From: Ipomoea triloba
Lineage: Eukaryota > Streptophyta > Magnoliopsida > Solanales > Convolvulaceae
Reading direction: 5' to 3'
Length of the DNA: 64,000 nt
Assembly: GCF_003576645.1 (NCBI RefSeq)
Contig: NC_044930.1
Span: 8,767,512-8,831,511 of the forward strand
In this document: in pieces, positions 1 through 10,710 of the stretch
Layout of the letters: every line of letters starts with the position of its first letter
Numbering within the stretch: position 1 is the first letter of the stretch
Translations under genes and position numbers: made by a program
Notes under the pieces: generated by a model
Database searches by the model: none
Seen by the model: the letters and a program-made list of their open reading frames with translations, nothing else
Told to the model about the DNA's origin: nothing

Positions 1-412
1 ATGCCCATGTTACTAGGTTTGTCCTTCCGACGCGTAAATACTTAAGTCGTTTGAAAGTAACATCAGGGCTTAGATCCCAGAGTTCTCCAGAGAAGGCATT
101 GTCATCCAATTTGAGCACCTCAAGCGTCTTCAGTGATCCCAATACAGTCATGTCATTCCATTGAAACAATGTACCACACAGGGTTAACTTTCTTAGCTTA
201 CTTGCAAACTTATCCAACATTGGGACCTTTAACGCCACTTTCTCAGAGTTTGCATGAAGCTTTAAGTTCTCTAGGCAGTTTAGCATTTGAAGAAGATTGT
301 TGAACAAGCAAACTTCTTGATGACCTTGTTGCTGCAGAAGCCCTAGCTCTGATAAATTTCCACGTACACCCAATTTTTGGAGATTTGGGATCTTCCGAAA
401 GATCTTTTTTGN
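1..412 (-). repeat. Exact direct duplicate of part of the NLR LRR exon
   Basis: Positions 1-411 match 1,303-1,713 base for base. They encode, on the minus strand, part of the LRR domain of the exon at 1,076-3,367. The match stops at 412-415, exactly where the only ambiguous base of the window (N at 412) sits, and the sequence then changes to the NLR 3' flank. The copy runs off the left edge, so its full length is unknown. Zero differences over 411 bp means either a very recent duplication or an assembly misjoin. The N at the junction favours the second. Confidence 0.9.
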
Positions 413-533
413 GTCACTAAGCAAAATCCCAATGAAATATACTACACCATCCAGCCAGCTTAACACGTACACCAACTTCTATCCTTTTATTTCAGAAAGA
501 AATTCACATCATCACTGCCCAAACCATTAAAAG
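413..533 (-). other. Putative 3' untranslated region of the main NLR gene
   Basis: This follows the stop codon of the last short exon (545-534). On the minus strand it contains an AATAAA polyadenylation-type signal (486-491). It resembles the corresponding 3' flanks near 43,920-43,990 and 61,860-61,914, which supports its being the gene end and not intron. The junction with the duplicated LRR block at 412 may cut it short. Confidence 0.5.
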
Positions 534-545
534 TCACACACGTAC
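534..545 (-). CDS. Last coding exon of the main NLR gene (Val-Arg-Val-stop)
   Basis: On the minus strand a good acceptor (TTTTTCTTCAG) is followed by codons V-R-V and a TGA stop. Paralogous last exons exist at 44,000-43,983 (V-S-D-D-D-stop) and 61,928-61,914 (V-S-D-D-stop), each after the same CTTCAG-type acceptor. The three-way conservation of acceptor, phase 0 and immediate stop is why such a tiny exon is called. It adds only a few residues to the C-terminus. No function can be assigned. Confidence 0.6.
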   Translation of the reverse strand, partial: VRV

Positions 546-731
546 CTGAAGAAAAATTAAATATACAACTTGCTTAGTTGAAATCACCCTAAGAATAATT
601 ATTACTTTGTAATACTTAAAAATAATTAATTAATTTGTTATATCTAAGAAACTAAAAATAATATTTTAAAACCTAATAGTTAAAAAAAAAAATGTGATCA
701 ACCAATTGAAACAGAGGTATAAATTACTTAC

Positions 732-815
732 TATTTCTTGTTTGGGATTAGAGGTGCTGGGAATGTCGGATCCAATAGTGTTCACATTTTGCTCCCCATA
801 TGCTTGCTCATGTAC
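732..815 (-). CDS. 28-codon C-terminal exon of the main NLR gene
   Basis: This is an 84-bp exon between an ATAAAG acceptor and an ATA|GTAAGT donor, phase 0 at both ends. It encodes a polar tail starting V-H-E-Q and ending S-N-P-K-Q-E-I. A paralogous exon with the same length, phase and ends (V-H-K-Q ... S-Q-E-I) is at 62,182-62,265. It follows the LRR exon after a 260-bp AT-rich intron. There is no recognisable domain. The sequence is Ser/Thr/Asn-rich and probably disordered. Confidence 0.65.
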
Positions 816-1075
816 CTTTATGTAGGAATTGAATAACAATACATTATTTTAATTTGAAGGAATGGAATAATATTGAAAGAGCAAAATTCAATTCTTCTAG
901 CAAATAGCAATCAACCTCTGCTAGCGTGCATATATATTAACAACTTATAATCATACAATAGTTATTTTTCTCTTTAAATTAAAATACTCAATGTGAAAAT
1001 TAATTAATATTCTACCTTTGAAATATATATCTTCTTTAATTTTCTGGAATATATATATATTTAGTAACCACTTAC

Positions 1076-3367
1076 TTCTGTTGCTTGTGGCGGAAGAGGG
1101 GTGATGAAGAGGTTAACTACTCTACCGTCGGCGAGTATTTCATGATGAATCTCTTTTGCAGAATTAGCTACTCTTTCATGCACGCGAAACAATTCCATCA
1201 CTTTAAGATTGGGTACGTAAGCAAAAGCAGATGGAATATTTTGTAGGGAAATGCAGCTTCTAAGTACTAAACGTTCTAACACTGGAAAGCTTTCATTCTT
1301 AGATGCCCATGTTACTAGGTTTGTCCTTCCGACGCGTAAATACTTAAGTCGTTTGAAAGTAACATCAGGGCTTAGATCCCAGAGTTCTCCAGAGAAGGCA
1401 TTGTCATCCAATTTGAGCACCTCAAGCGTCTTCAGTGATCCCAATACAGTCATGTCATTCCATTGAAACAATGTACCACACAGGGTTAACTTTCTTAGCT
1501 TACTTGCAAACTTATCCAACATTGGGACCTTTAACGCCACTTTCTCAGAGTTTGCATGAAGCTTTAAGTTCTCTAGGCAGTTTAGCATTTGAAGAAGATT
1601 GTTGAACAAGCAAACTTCTTGATGACCTTGTTGCTGCAGAAGCCCTAGCTCTGATAAATTTCCACGTACACCCAATTTTTGGAGATTTGGGATCTTCCGA
1701 AAGATCTTTTTTGTGCAACTTGCTGGTGATATTATACAAAGTGTGCGGATGCTTGTTCCTCCGGAGCTATTTTTGTGAGGGGACGGTAATTGCATAGGAG
1801 TGTTGGTGTGGACATGCCTTAGCTTTTCCATGTTCCATATGCCTCCATCAATTTGTAGCCTCGGTTCTGTGGTATTGATTACCAGAGTCTCCAATTCACC
1901 AAGATGTTTGAATGATTTAGGCAGGAAATTGAGATTATTGGCTGTGATAGCAAGATACCTGAGAAGATACAAGCCATAAATATCATTCGGTAGCAAGCTA
2001 GACCTAATGAGTTGTTGCTCAATATTTAACACCTTAAGAAGTGTAAAAGTGTTTGAGATAGTTGCTAACTGCTCTTGTGTCACATCAATAATCTCATCCC
2101 ATTCTGAGGAAAATGCCGACAAAGAATGGACGTGTTTACCAAAAGGACTCCTCCTACTCCTCCTTTTGTTGTAGCAACTGAGGTAGAAATGAGATGGATT
2201 CTTTTCTGCAGCTAATAATATGTCCATAGTAGAGGAATGGAAACAAAGACGACCACGAGTTGAAGAAGAAGAAGAAGTATTCTCATCATCTAACTTTTGC
2301 ACCTCATCATCTATTACCTTAAATAAATTTTTCCTTGTAGCTTCAATTTTGCAGAAATCATGAATTGCATCGTGGATGCGACACATTTTTATTTGACCAT
2401 CTGCTCTTCTTTTCCTCACAATCACAAGATTTCTATCAACAAGATCATTCAAATATTTTTGAGCTTCAACTTCTACGTCTAAATGGTATCCAAACTCATC
2501 TACAGTTGGAATGAATTCTTCGGCAATCCATAAACGGATTAACTTCCAAACATCAATATCATGTCCTTGGGGAAAATATGCAAAATATAGGAAGCAATTT
2601 TTCAACATCTCATGAGGCAAATATTTATATCCCAACTTTATTAGCTCGTGGAAACTCTGGTGTTCTTGAGGAATTCCTGAATCAGCAATTCGTTGCCAGT
2701 CATCAATAGTTGTACACGTTCGTAGGACACCAGCAACCAGTACTATAGCAAGCGGTAGTCCTTGGCATTGTTTTGCTATTCTTTTCCCGACAGCTTCTAA
2801 TGACGAGTCGCTGCAGCCCATTCCACCAAAAACATGATTTTCTATTATCAACCAACCATCATCGTCGCCTAACAATCGTAACTCGTGAGATTTCCAGGTA
2901 GGATTTTCTAGAAAGATATGAGTTCGGGTAGTCATCAGGACTCTACTTCCATTCAAATTTTCTGGAAATGCAACTTTCAAAGAATCCCAAACTTCTTTTC
3001 CCCATAGATCATCCAATACAATGAAGTATCTTTTAGCCTTCAATAAATTCTTTATTTTATCTCCCAATTCATCTTCTGAATCCATGCTAAAGTCTTCTGT
3101 ATGCTTGGTAATTTGAGATAGAATGTTGATGAATTCTTGCCTTCTATTAAAGCACTGTGAAACATGAACCCATATGCGGCAATCGGTGAACTTTTGTTTA
3201 ATTTCCGGGTCTTTAAAAAGCATTAAAGCAAGGGTAGTTTTGCCAGTACCACCCATCCCCACAATTGGGATGACAATGAAATTATTGGATCCCTCCAATA
3301 AACGATCTTTTATGGTTTCCAAATCATTCTTAAAACCCACTATCTTATTTTCATGCACCGGTCCACC
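1076..3367 (-). CDS. NB-ARC-LRR exon 2 of the main NLR gene (R1/RPP13-like)
   Basis: This is an intracellular nucleotide-binding leucine-rich-repeat immune receptor exon of 764 codons without a stop. It starts after a TTTTCAG acceptor (G-G-P-V-H-E-N-K) and ends at a GAA|GTAAGT donor; reading through the donor would stop at 1,061. There is no ATG at the exon start, so it needs upstream exons. Visible in order are a P-loop GMGGTGKTT (about residues 37-45), Walker B in FIVLDDLW, RNBS-B GSRVLMTTR, GLPLA, RNBS-D NCFLYFAYFP, and an MHD-like IHD (about residue 330). About 400 residues of LRRs follow (for example LLKVLNIEQ, LRYLAIT). All ATP-binding motifs are intact. It is close kin to the exon at 8,001-10,241. 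In NLRs this module acts as the nucleotide switch and sensing surface. I infer that it is the second NB-LRR half of a tandem protein; it could instead be the only NB-LRR of a CC2-CC3-NB-LRR gene. Confidence 0.9.
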
Positions 3368-3437
3368 CTGAAAATTTAAAGGAGAAAATTCATGAAAACA
3401 CGAAACCCATACTAATCAAGTGCTGTGGGAGGGTGAA

Positions 3438-4430
3438 GGATTGTTATGCCGTGGACCCAGGTCCACCTTGTACCTGGGTCTACATTCACATACACTATAC
3501 TCTACATTCACAATTTGTAAACATCACATTTACACATTACAGGATTATATGTTTAGTAACTATACTCTACATTTACATACACTATATTCTACATTCACAA
3601 TTTGTAAACTCCACATTCACACATTCAAAACTCTATATTCACAAGTCCTATACTCCACATTCACAACTTGAGAACTCTACATTCACACATTACAGGGCTA
3701 CAAGTTGTGCAAATTATATGGTGGACCATGGTCCACAATGCATTGTGGACCACGATCATAGCTGATACTGCAGTTGTGTTCAAAGGATACTGCAGTTGTG
3801 TTGAAAGGAAACTGCAGTTGCACGGAACAGAGCCCATTCATCCGTTCAAGACAACTGTAGTATCCGTTCAACACAACTGTAGTATCCGTTCAACACAACT
3901 ACAGTTCCAGATGGATGACACGGCCTTTGTTCCGCGCAACTGCAGTTCCAGATGGATGACACGGCCTCTGTTCCGCGCAACTGCAGTTCCCTTTCAACAC
4001 AACTGCAGTATCATTTCAACACAACTGCAGTATCAGTTTCACACAACTTCAGTATCAACCATGACCCATGGTCCACAATGTATTGTGGACCATGATCCAT
4101 AGTATAATGACTGACAAGTTGCTAGAACTTCTTAACTCTATTACAGATTCACACATGCATAACTCTACATTCACGATTTCTATACTCCATATTCACAATT
4201 TGAAACCTCCACATTCACACATTTCTGGACAACTCTACATTCACACAATCATAAATCTACATTCACAATTTCTATACTCTACATTCACACATTTTTTGAT
4301 AACTCTATATTCAGCAATATGTTTACTAATTAAAAAAAAAAAAGAAAAAAGGACAAAAACGACAAAAACAACGTAGTTTTGGACCCAGTCCACCTTGCAA
4401 GGTGGACCTGGGTCCACAGCATAATTTGCC
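3438..4430. mobile_element. Mutator-like MITE with palindromic termini (family B)
   Basis: This is a 993-bp element flanked by a perfect 9-bp target duplication GAGGGTGAA (3,429-3,437 and 4,431-4,439), the size typical of Mutator-like transposons. The inverted termini share TTATGC followed by GTGGACCCAGGTCCAC, itself a palindrome. The interior has repeats of TACATTCACA and of ACTGCAGTTGTGTT and codes for no protein. The paralogous intron at about 42,520 lacks the element, giving an empty site. It is non-autonomous. Confidence 0.9.
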
Positions 4431-4688
4431 GAGGGTGAAAGGAAACAAAATTGAAATTCACTTTCAAATCATTAGTACAATGTGCACTGTCCAAATGTTC
4501 AAATTAATTCTAATACTTGCCTTTGAACCACAAAAGGGCGGAACAAACTTTGAATTTTATAGCCTGTCAAACTATAGTGCTTTTTAGTCTGTCTCGCCAA
4601 ATCTAACCATTTTGGCGAGGTGCACTGAAGTCCGCTTAGTATGTATACATTACTAACATTAGTGTGTATATATACATAATTTTATATA

Positions 4689-5699
4689 GAGTAATTAATA
4701 TTACAAATGATCATCTAATTATTGAGTTAGTACTCTTTTTAGTCCTCAACTTTCAATTCGATCAATGACTTTCATTTTTTTACCACAAACAAATATTCAT
4801 CTGTTATAATTTCTGTTAAATGGTTATTTAAAAAAAAAGGTTATTATTGTCAAATCAATTAATATGATTATGATTATCTCTTTTAGAAAATAAGTGGGTT
4901 AATTTAATATGAATGTGATCCATGGATTGCTCGAGCCTAATGCCAGACTGCCTAACCCAAGTATCCCAACACCATCAATTATAATTGTTAAATAAATGCA
5001 TTTTGGAAAAATTTCCAACCGAGTTGTTCAAATAGTTGACTTGATAACAACAAGCATTAAAGTTTTAGAGATTTTAGTTGTTCAAATAGTTGACTTGATA
5101 ACTCGATCGTACCAAAAATGAAATCTACTCAATAATCAAATATAAACAATATCCAATCAAATATTACCACATAGCCAAAGACCTTGTGGTCTAGTGGCAC
5201 CCGGTGTCCCGGTTCACACTCCCACATGAATGATGGGAGTGGGTTTGAGCCTCAGTGGAGGCAATTGTTGACTCTTTGTGCCACTGTAACGATTTTAGTT
5301 TAAGAAGAAGAATATTTTAGCTTAACAATATAAAAATATTTTATATATTTATAATAATTTTACTTTACATTTTACAGTATGACTTTTATATCTATTAACT
5401 TAACTTTTATTAATATTGAAATTAATTATGTTGACATATAATTCTTAAAAGATGTAATCATAATCATATTCAATTAACTCACATAATTCTTTGAAAGATG
5501 TAATCATAATTATATTAATTAATTTGATGATAATACCCCTAGATTTGACCGTCATTAAACAAAAAATTCAATGGAGGACTATTTGTGGTAAAAAAATAAA
5601 AAATAAAAGTTAAGGTACTACGTATTTTGGTCAAATTGAAAGTCGAGAGCTAAAAGGAGTACTAACCCAATAGTCAAGAGGACTATTTGTAATATTAAC
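4689..5699. mobile_element. Foldback Mutator-like MITE
   Basis: This is a 1,011-bp element between 9-bp direct repeats TTTTATATA (4,680-4,688 and 5,700-5,708). Long inverted ends begin GAGTAATTAATATTAC and include the paired phrases AGTCCTCAACTTTCAATT and its complement near 5,635. It has no coding capacity. A tRNA-derived SINE is nested in it near 5,174. Confidence 0.85.
5174..5300 (+). mobile_element. tRNA-derived SINE nested in a MITE
   Basis: The sequence has a polymerase III box A-like stretch (TGGTCTAGTGGCA) and, about 50 bp later, a box B-like GGTTTGAGCC. This is the layout of plant tRNA-related SINEs. It does not fold as an intact tRNA gene: the acceptor ends do not pair. Its 3' end grades into AT-rich sequence, so the boundary is approximate. 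Confidence 0.6.
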
Positions 5700-5951
5700 T
5701 TTTATATAATTACATATATAAATATATGTTTTTTTTTATATTGACAAAAAGTGTATTACTAATTAATATATTGTATAAATGATTTTTTATTGACTTATTG
5801 ATTAATGCATTATGTATTTGACAGTTTATTAGAACTTATTACTTTATTAGTTATTATTGTGTTGAACAAATTAATTAAAAATGCATAATGTATGTTTGAA
5901 ATTTTCAAATTAGTTTAGTATATGCTTTTTATCAGTTTTATATTAATTTGA

Positions 5952-6351
5952 GAGTTAATTCCAATTTCGGTCCTAGATTTATAGGAGACAATCCACTTTT
6001 AGTCATTTTTTATTAAAAAATCCTCATTTGGTCCTAGTGTTATTGTGGCATGACCAATTTTAGTTCACCATCAACAAAATTGTTGAAATATCGTTAAATA
6101 CAAAGACATTTCAATAATTTCTATACAAAGTATGTTAAACCGCTATATTTTTTATGTTTATGTTTTTGAAAACATTTATAATTGATGATCGAAATGTCCT
6201 TGTATTTAACGATATTTAAACTGATTTGTTGATAAAGGACCAAAAATGGTCCTGTCACAATAACACTAGGACCAAAAGTGGATGTTCTAATAAAAAAGGA
6301 CTAAAAGTGGATTGGCACCTATAAATCTAGGACCAAAAATGGAATTAACTC
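5952..6351. mobile_element. Foldback MITE (family A, GAGTTAATTCC termini)
   Basis: This is a roughly 400-bp element with inverted ends GAGTTAATTCC ... GGAATTAACTC and paired internal phrases (CCTAGATTTATAGG and its complement). It is the same family and size as 31,019-31,421 and the split copy at 50,077-52,322. The flanking duplication is imperfect here (TAATTT shared), so the exact ends are uncertain by a few bases. Confidence 0.75.
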
Positions 6352-6462
6352 TAATTTTTATTTATGTTTCAAATTTTTTAATTTTGGCGGGCTTTGCTTA
6401 GCCTCGCGGGCCTAAGGTGGAGATAGGCCGGCCTTTTTTAGGCTCGCCCACCCGGCTTGCAA

Positions 6463-6560
6463 ATCATTATTGTTTGGACCATGGTCCACGTAGCTGCAAA
6501 TTATGCCGTGGACCCAAGTACACCTTGCAAGGTGGACCTGAGTCTAATACGATGCCGTTT
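6463..6560. mobile_element. Terminal fragment of the family B Mutator-like MITE
   Basis: It contains the motifs seen at the ends of 3,438-4,430: ACCATGGTCCAC, AATTATGCCGTGGACC and CACCTTGCAAGGTGGACC. The full element cannot be delimited. The following 6,600-6,680 (TGAATGTGAAGG, ATGGAGTATAG) resembles its interior in reverse complement. Confidence 0.6.
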
Positions 6561-6816
6561 CACTATTTTTTTTTTAAATAAAAATACTAAATATATAGCC
6601 CTGAAATGTGTGAATGTGAAGGTTTCAAATTGTGAATATGGAGTATAGAATTTGTAAATGTAGAGTTATGAATGTAAATTAAATGCGCTTAGATTCTTAG
6701 AACGTAACTGAATTGAATGAATGGCAATTTTTGAATTGAACAACTAACGCAAATGAAATGATTTGAAATAATGATAATTTGAGAATAGTAGGTAAGTTTT
6801 TGTGGTACATACGTAC

Positions 6817-7287
6817 CTTGGGTGGGCGCAGATCAATGTGTTTGTAGTCAAGTAGGTATAGAAAGTCTTGATCGTGGTCTTTGCCAATCCTTTTCATCTT
6901 TGCTCTAATGGACTGGATCTTACTCACATGGACTCTGGGCTTTGCTAAATATGCAAAGTTGTCCAATTGTAAGAGATGTTTTCCTTGATGCTTCTTCTCC
7001 AGTGCAAAGTAGTTGGCAACCGCATCCCACGCCTCATTCACAAGCAATCGGAATTTTTTCACAACTACTCTCAAAACACGGTGTTCATTGGCATATGGGT
7101 TCTTGCAAGCTTTCACTAGCTTCTCTTTAAACCCTTGAATGAGGGAGGTCATGTCCTGTATCTCTGCCTGCTCAGACTCCAGCGGGCCGTAACAAACCAG
7201 GTTTTCATCGACAATTTTCACCAGCTTCTCTATCACCACCTTTATATCCTCTATCACTTTGTCAATGACTGTCATCAGTCCCTCTCT
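6817..7287 (-). CDS. CC3: NLR N-terminal coiled-coil exon (Rx_N-like)
   Basis: This is a 157-codon exon between a TTTCTACAG acceptor and a CCCAAG|GTACGT donor, phase 0 at both ends. It encodes a helical domain related to the Rx-type N-terminal coiled coil: K-N-P-Y-A-N near residue 64, V-V-V-K-K-F-R-L-L-V-N-E about ten residues later, and I-R-A-K-M-K near the end. The EDVID-equivalent site reads A-W-D-A-V, so the first acidic residue seen in CC2 (A-E-D-A-V) is a tryptophan. It is a paralogue of CC2 (7,414-7,911) and CC1 (22,357-22,824). The CC domain normally mediates self-association and signalling. It splices in frame to the NB-ARC exon at 3,367. An internal ATG (REGLM) could act as a start only if transcription began within the preceding 126-bp intron. 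Confidence 0.8.
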
Positions 7288-7355
7288 CTGTAGAAATATA
7301 TAGAAAATACAACTATAATAATGCTCACACTGCACGGATCGGATTGCTCATAATT

Positions 7356-7396
<41 letters not shown>

Positions 7397-7413
7397 GTAC
7401 TATACGTACGTAC
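7288..7413 (-). other. 126-bp intron with (TA)n microsatellite
   Basis: The intron separates CC2 and CC3. The donor is ATCCAG|GTACGT and the acceptor TTTCTACAG. Most of it is a TA dinucleotide run at 7,357-7,394, which is highly slippage-prone inside so short an intron. Confidence 0.7.
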
Positions 7414-7911
7414 CTGGATAGATAGCTGAACTCCTCGGGTTTTGTACATGCTGATGAGGGATTGAAGGTCAGTTTGGTGTTGTTGGCGAATCATATCCAC
7501 CTCTGTCTTAACAGACTGGATCTCACTCTCACAAGATTTCAACTTTTTTATATTGATTGGTAGCGGAAAAGTTCTCAAGGCTTTGTCTTCGTACATCTTC
7601 TTCTTCAGTGCAATGTAGTTGGCAACCGCATCCTCGGCTTTATTCACAACAGTTTGGAAGTTTTTGACTATCAAAACATCCACACATGCAAATGGGTTCT
7701 TGTAAGCTTCCACCAGCCTGGCGTTAAACGTTTCGATGTCGGATGTCAGATCCTGTATCTCCGAATCTAGGACCACAAGAGGAATCCCCCAACTCTGCTT
7801 CACATTATTATTATTATTGTATGCGGCTACAGTTTGAACCAGCCTATCTACCGCCTCACTTACCTCTTGCTCTATCACCATGTCCATGGCTGCCGTCATT
7901 GGTACCTCTCT
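7414..7911 (-). CDS. CC2: NLR N-terminal coiled-coil exon (Rx_N-like)
   Basis: This is a 166-codon exon after a GTACAG acceptor (AG at 7,912-7,913), ending at ATCCAG|GTACGT, phase 0 at both ends. It encodes a coiled-coil domain homologous to CC1 and CC3: the pattern D-S-E-I-Q-D-L-T-S-D-I-E-T-F, Y-K-N-P-F-A, then the EDVID-like V-V-N-K-A-E-D-A-V-A-N-Y. An Asn run sits near residue 34. The exon begins R-E-V-P-M. The Met at 7,899 could be a start codon, but it lies only 71 bp after the stop codon that ends read-through of the upstream NB-ARC-LRR exon. That leaves little room for a terminator plus promoter. I therefore read it as an internal exon joined to 8,001 by an 89-bp intron. Confidence 0.8.
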
Positions 7912-8000
7912 CTGTACGTTAACAACAGGAATTAAATGCATGCATTATTTGATATCTGATCGAGTGCATATTAATTATATTTATTATAATTAGTAATTAC
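7912..8000 (-). other. 89-bp intron joining NB-ARC-LRR-1 to CC2 (inferred)
   Basis: The donor GAAAAG|GTAATT (8,000) and the acceptor AACGTACAG (7,912-7,914) are both good plant sites. The interior is strongly AT-rich and both flanking exons are in phase 0. If it is not spliced, the reading frame stops at 7,971. It is of normal plant intron size. Its splicing decides whether this is one tandem NLR or two genes. Confidence 0.6.
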
Positions 8001-10241
8001 CTTTTCAGAGGTTATGACGAGCTTGATTTCATCGTTTCTTCCTTTGATCTCGTTTGCTGACTTAACTGCATTTTCACTCATGTGAAACAATTCCATTACC
8101 TTAAGGGTATGTACGTTACCAAAACATTCTGGAATTCTTTCAAGGGAGCTGCAGTTTCGAAGGACTAGACCTCTTAAAACAGGAAAGCTGATATGGGTGG
8201 CCAGCTTCCAAGTTACTAGGTTCGTCCTTCCAATGCGGAGATATTGAAGCCTTCCGAAAACAACATTATTGCTTAGTTCCCAATTCTTCCCCTTGAATGC
8301 ATAGTCATCCAACTTCAGCACCTCAAGCTCCTCCAACAACCCCAATACTGCTAGGTCTTTCCACTTAAACAGTGTGCCGGAGAAGCTCAACTTTTTTAGC
8401 TTACATGCAAACTTGTCTAGAATAGGAACAGTTAACACTTTATTATACTGTCCATAGAGCTTCAAGTTTTCAAGGCACTTGAGCATTCCAAGATTGTTGA
8501 GCAAGCAAATATTTTTCTTTTCCTCTAAAAGTTTAGATAAATTCCCACGAACACCCAATTTTTGGAGATTGGGCGTTCTACTAAAGATCTCTTTTGTGCA
8601 ACTTGTGGGTGATATTGTAGAAAGTGTGCGAATAGTTTTTCCTCCAGAGTTATTAGTTTTGGGAGGAAAGGGTAATTGAGTAGAGGTGTTGGTGCGTACA
8701 TGTCTTAACTTTTCCATGTTCCATATGCCTCCCTCAATTTGTAGGGTCCTTGCTGTGGTTTTGATCACTAAAGTCTCCAATTCACGAAGATTTTTGAATG
8801 ATTCGGGGAGGAGATTGAGATTGCTTGTGATGGCAAGATACTTGAGAAGATATAAGCCATACACCTCGTTCGGCAACAAGTCACAATTGATGGATTCAAT
8901 ATTCAACACCCTAAGAAGTGGAAAGCTGTTTGGGATGGTTGCTAATTTCTCATGTGCAAGACGAGTCTCACTCTTTTGTGTGGAAGACAGCAACAAAGAA
9001 CGGATATGTTTGCCAAACCGATATGAACTCCTCCTTTGGTTGTAGCAATTGAGGAACAAACCTGCAGATGATTTATCTTCTGTTGCATCATCAAGTATGT
9101 CTGCAGTAAAGGAGTGGAAACCAAGACGGCGAGTTGACGATGAACAAGTATTCTCATCATCTAATCTTTGCCCCTCATCCATTATGTGGAATAAATCTTT
9201 CCTTGCAGCTTCGTTTTTGCAGAACTCGTGCAATGTGTCATGGATGCGGCATGTTTTTATTTTACCATCTGCTCTTCTTCTTATCACCTTCACAAGATTT
9301 CTATCAACAAGATCATTCAAGTATTTTTGAGCTTCAACTTCTACATTGTCTAAAGGGTATCCCCACTCATTTACAATTGGAATGAATTCTTCAGCTATCC
9401 ACAAACGAACCAACTTCCATATAGCAATCTCATGTCCCATGGGAAAATATGCAAAATACAGGAAACAATTTTTCAACTTCTCATGAGGCAAATCATCATA
9501 GCTCAACTTTACTAGCTCATGGTAGCTTTGGTCTTCTCGATTAATTTCTAGAAGCGGATTATCAGCCACTCGTTGCCAGTCCTTAGAAGTTATACATTTG
9601 CGTAGGATACCAGCTACCACAACTAGAGCTAGTGGCAATCCGTTGCATTTTTTTGCTATTTGTAGCCCGAGCTTTTTTAAAACTTTGTCACTACATCCCT
9701 CTGTACCAAAAACATTATTTTTAATAAGCGACCAACCATCTGTATCACTTAACTTTCTTAAATTATGAGATTTCCAGGTAGAATCAACCACATTGTCATG
9801 CCTGGTAGTCACCAAGACTCTACTTCCATTCATGTTTTTAGGGAATGCAGTTTGTAAAGAATCCCAATCTTTTCTTTCCCATACATCATCCAATATAATG
9901 AAGTACTTTCGGTCCTTTAAAAGGGTCTGAATGGTATCTTTCAACATTTCTTCAGACTTGGTGGTTAAGTCTTCAGTACTCTTAGTGATTTGATATATGA
10001 TGCTAATGAATTTATGTTTTCTATCACACCATTTTGAAACAGGAACCCAAATGCAAACCAAATCGTTGAGAGTGCTTAGTTCGTCAAAAAGCATTCTGGC
10101 AAATCTAGTTTTTCCAGTACCAGTCATCCCAATAATTGGGATGACATCAAAATTATCGGATGCCCCTAATAAACGAGATCTTACTGCTTCCAAATCTTTT
10201 TCAAAGCCGAATACTTTGTTTTCCTCAGCTGTTGGTCGAGC
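8001..10241 (-). CDS. NB-ARC-LRR exon 1 of the main NLR gene (R1/RPP13-like)
   Basis: This is a 747-codon exon after a CGTTCAG acceptor, starting A-R-P-T-A-E-E-N-K, and ending T-S-E-K at GAAAAG|GTAATT. It encodes an NLR switch and LRR region: P-loop GMTGTGKTR (38-46), Walker B in FIILDDVW, RNBS-B GSRVLVTTR, GLPLA, NCFLYFAYFP, IHD near residue 328, then LRRs (LLRVLNIES, LKYLAIT). The Lys and Thr of the P-loop are kept, but Gly-Thr-Gly is preceded by Thr where the sister exon has Gly. The domain order and much of the sequence match the exon at 1,076-3,367. It lacks a CC domain and an ATG in the exon. The nearest upstream CC exon is CC1 at 22,357-22,824, whose Q-ending phase-0 donor fits this acceptor. 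The paralogous C-terminal mini-exons are not found between it and CC2, which argues for continuation into CC2. Confidence 0.9.
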
Positions 10242-10334
10242 CTGAACGTGTAAAGAAGGAACCAAAAAAAAAACATTACTGATCAAGTGCTAAGACGATA
10301 ATGTTGGTAATCGTTGAATAAGTCGATATATCAA

Positions 10335-10710
10335 ATATATATATATATATATATAGAAATCTGTTCAAATGTGGTCGCGCCTTTCCGTGCGGTCGGTGCG
10401 GTTTACACCACTCAATGTTAAAAAATGCACCACTCAATGTTAGAAAACGCACCACAATGAAAATACACAAAACAGCATAAAACACACCACACACCCAAAA
10501 TAATGCACCATAACTCCCCTGCCCCTAATGGTGTATTTGCTAATACTATGTGGTGTATATTTGCATACCTAGTGGTGTGTTTTCTGGTGATACGTACCTA
10601 ATGATGCATATTTGAGTGGTGCATTTTATATCATTGAGTGGTGTGTATTTGTATACATAGTAGTGAGGCCGCACTGACCGCATGTTAAGGTGCGGCCACA
10701 CCCGATTATG

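Larger units (their letters stand above)
3368..6816 (-). other. 3.45-kb intron between CC3 and NB-ARC-LRR-2
   Basis: The donor is CCCAAG|GTACGT at 6,816 and the acceptor TTTTCAG at 3,368; both flanking exons are in phase 0. The intron is built largely of mobile elements, each listed separately: a Mutator-like MITE (3,438-4,430), a foldback MITE (4,689-5,699) with a SINE inside, a second foldback MITE (about 5,952-6,351) and a terminal fragment at 6,463-6,560. The stretches between them (4,431-4,688; 5,709-5,951) are AT-rich and show nothing further. The sequence around 3,380-3,437 plus 4,440-4,530 is collinear with 42,470-42,640 upstream of the broken NLR. Confidence 0.7.

Noticed and set aside
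3420..4376. Four overlapping plus-strand frames of 83-144 codons
   Set aside because: They fall wholly in the repeats of the non-coding Mutator-like MITE.
5174..5260. tRNA gene candidate with box A and box B
   Set aside because: There is no acceptor-stem pairing or cloverleaf, and the unit sits inside a MITE like a SINE.
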